The position numbers were made by a program, and so were the translations under genes. Below, one piece after another: positions 21,250-21,473 of a DNA stretch of 21,473 nt. Origin of the DNA: Patescibacteria group bacterium (GTDB lineage Bacteria > Patescibacteriota > Patescibacteriia > 2-12-FULL-60-25); contig JAGOUA010000009.1 of NCBI GenBank assembly GCA_018061485.1, forward strand, positions 1 to 21,473, written 5' to 3'. The notes under the pieces are model-generated. The model ran no database searches. It was not told where the DNA came from and was given only the letters and a program-made list of their open reading frames with translations. Every line of letters begins with the position of its first letter. Positions within the stretch are counted from its first letter, which is position 1.

Positions 21250-21473
21250 TCTCCTTTTCTCGCGTGAACACGATTCCAGGTATCCCTTCTGCGTGGTGGG
21301 GACTTCTTGGCCGTGAAATAAGCCGAACGCTTCGCTATCGTCGACCGCGAACGGTTGGCGTACAAAGCCTCTCGTTACAAGAGATGCAGCATATCAATAA
21401 ACAGTATCGAGCAAAAGATCGTCCAACGGACGTACTTTCGTTCACGTCAGAGGTGCAGGGTCGAGGCGAGGTG
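21246..21473 (+). CDS. ybeY: YbeY-family rRNA-processing endoribonuclease, 3' end missing
   Basis: The window holds the first 76 codons. The family signature is clear near the end: INKQYRAKDRPTDVLSF matches the conserved INxxYRxxDxPTDVLSF block. YbeY is a zinc-dependent endoribonuclease that takes part in 16S rRNA 3'-end maturation and ribosome quality control in the cytoplasm. The zinc-binding HxxxHxxxxxH motif lies beyond the window, so catalytic integrity cannot be checked. The ATG overlaps the stop of the TSP3/FN3 gene by four bases (ATGA), and no Shine-Dalgarno sequence is seen, so reinitiation after the upstream gene is likely. Having a housekeeping gene coupled to a surface-protein gene is probably a result of genome compaction. 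Confidence 0.93.
   Translation, partial: MISFSRVNTIPGIPSAWWGLLGREISRTLRYRRPRTVGVQSLSLQEMQHINKQYRAKDRPTDVLSFTSEVQGRGEV

Overview
The window reads as a piece of a Candidate Phyla Radiation (Patescibacteria) genome. The evidence is the set of families present: a DUF4012 membrane protein, a membrane-anchored baseplate-J-like protein, a threonyl-tRNA synthetase without a TGS domain, type IV secretion pilin-like membrane domains fused to very long surface proteins, and a run of single-pass proteins with calcium-binding thrombospondin type 3 (TSP3) repeats. TGA is used as a stop (the stop at 21247 overlaps the ybeY start as ATGA), so this does not look like a lineage that reads TGA as glycine. All genes lie on the + strand, coding density is very high, and no stretch over 300 bases lacks a gene (the longest gap is 57 bases). 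No tRNA, rRNA, CRISPR array, insertion sequence or phage gene was seen.

Layout. 16-4528: three envelope genes (DUF4012 protein, a small basic membrane protein that overlaps its end, a baseplate-J-like protein). 4583-7481: three apparently cytoplasmic genes, each with its own promoter: thrS, an unrecognised helical protein and a GatB/YqeY protein. 7539-18791: a surface block with two neighbouring genes of the same design (signal peptide, two-helix pilin-like domain, glycine-rich linker, extracellular beta modules), 639 and 2953 residues long, followed 6 bases later by a small TSP3 protein. 18813-21249: two more single-pass, proline-rich TSP3 proteins. 21246-end: the start of ybeY, cut by the window.

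How the parts may work together. The 7539-21249 block looks like a cell-surface assembly. The pilin-like segments would sit in the cytoplasmic membrane, the Ig-like, IPT/TIG and cysteine-rich modules would project outward, and the TSP3 proteins would add calcium-stabilised stalks. In Patescibacteria, many of which live attached to other cells, attachment or an envelope appendage is a reasonable guess, but nothing in the sequence proves it.

Expression signals. Five extended -10 boxes of the form TG-n-TATACT or close variants were found, plus one -35/-10 promoter. Four of these six promoters lie so close to the ATG that the mRNA would have a leader of roughly 0-4 bases. No start in the window has a convincing Shine-Dalgarno sequence; genes inside operons instead tend to have short C/T-rich runs before the ATG. 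The most striking small features are a perfect 12-bp-arm palindrome over the thrS -10 box and a pair of REP-like hairpins inside the coding sequence at 18871-18936.
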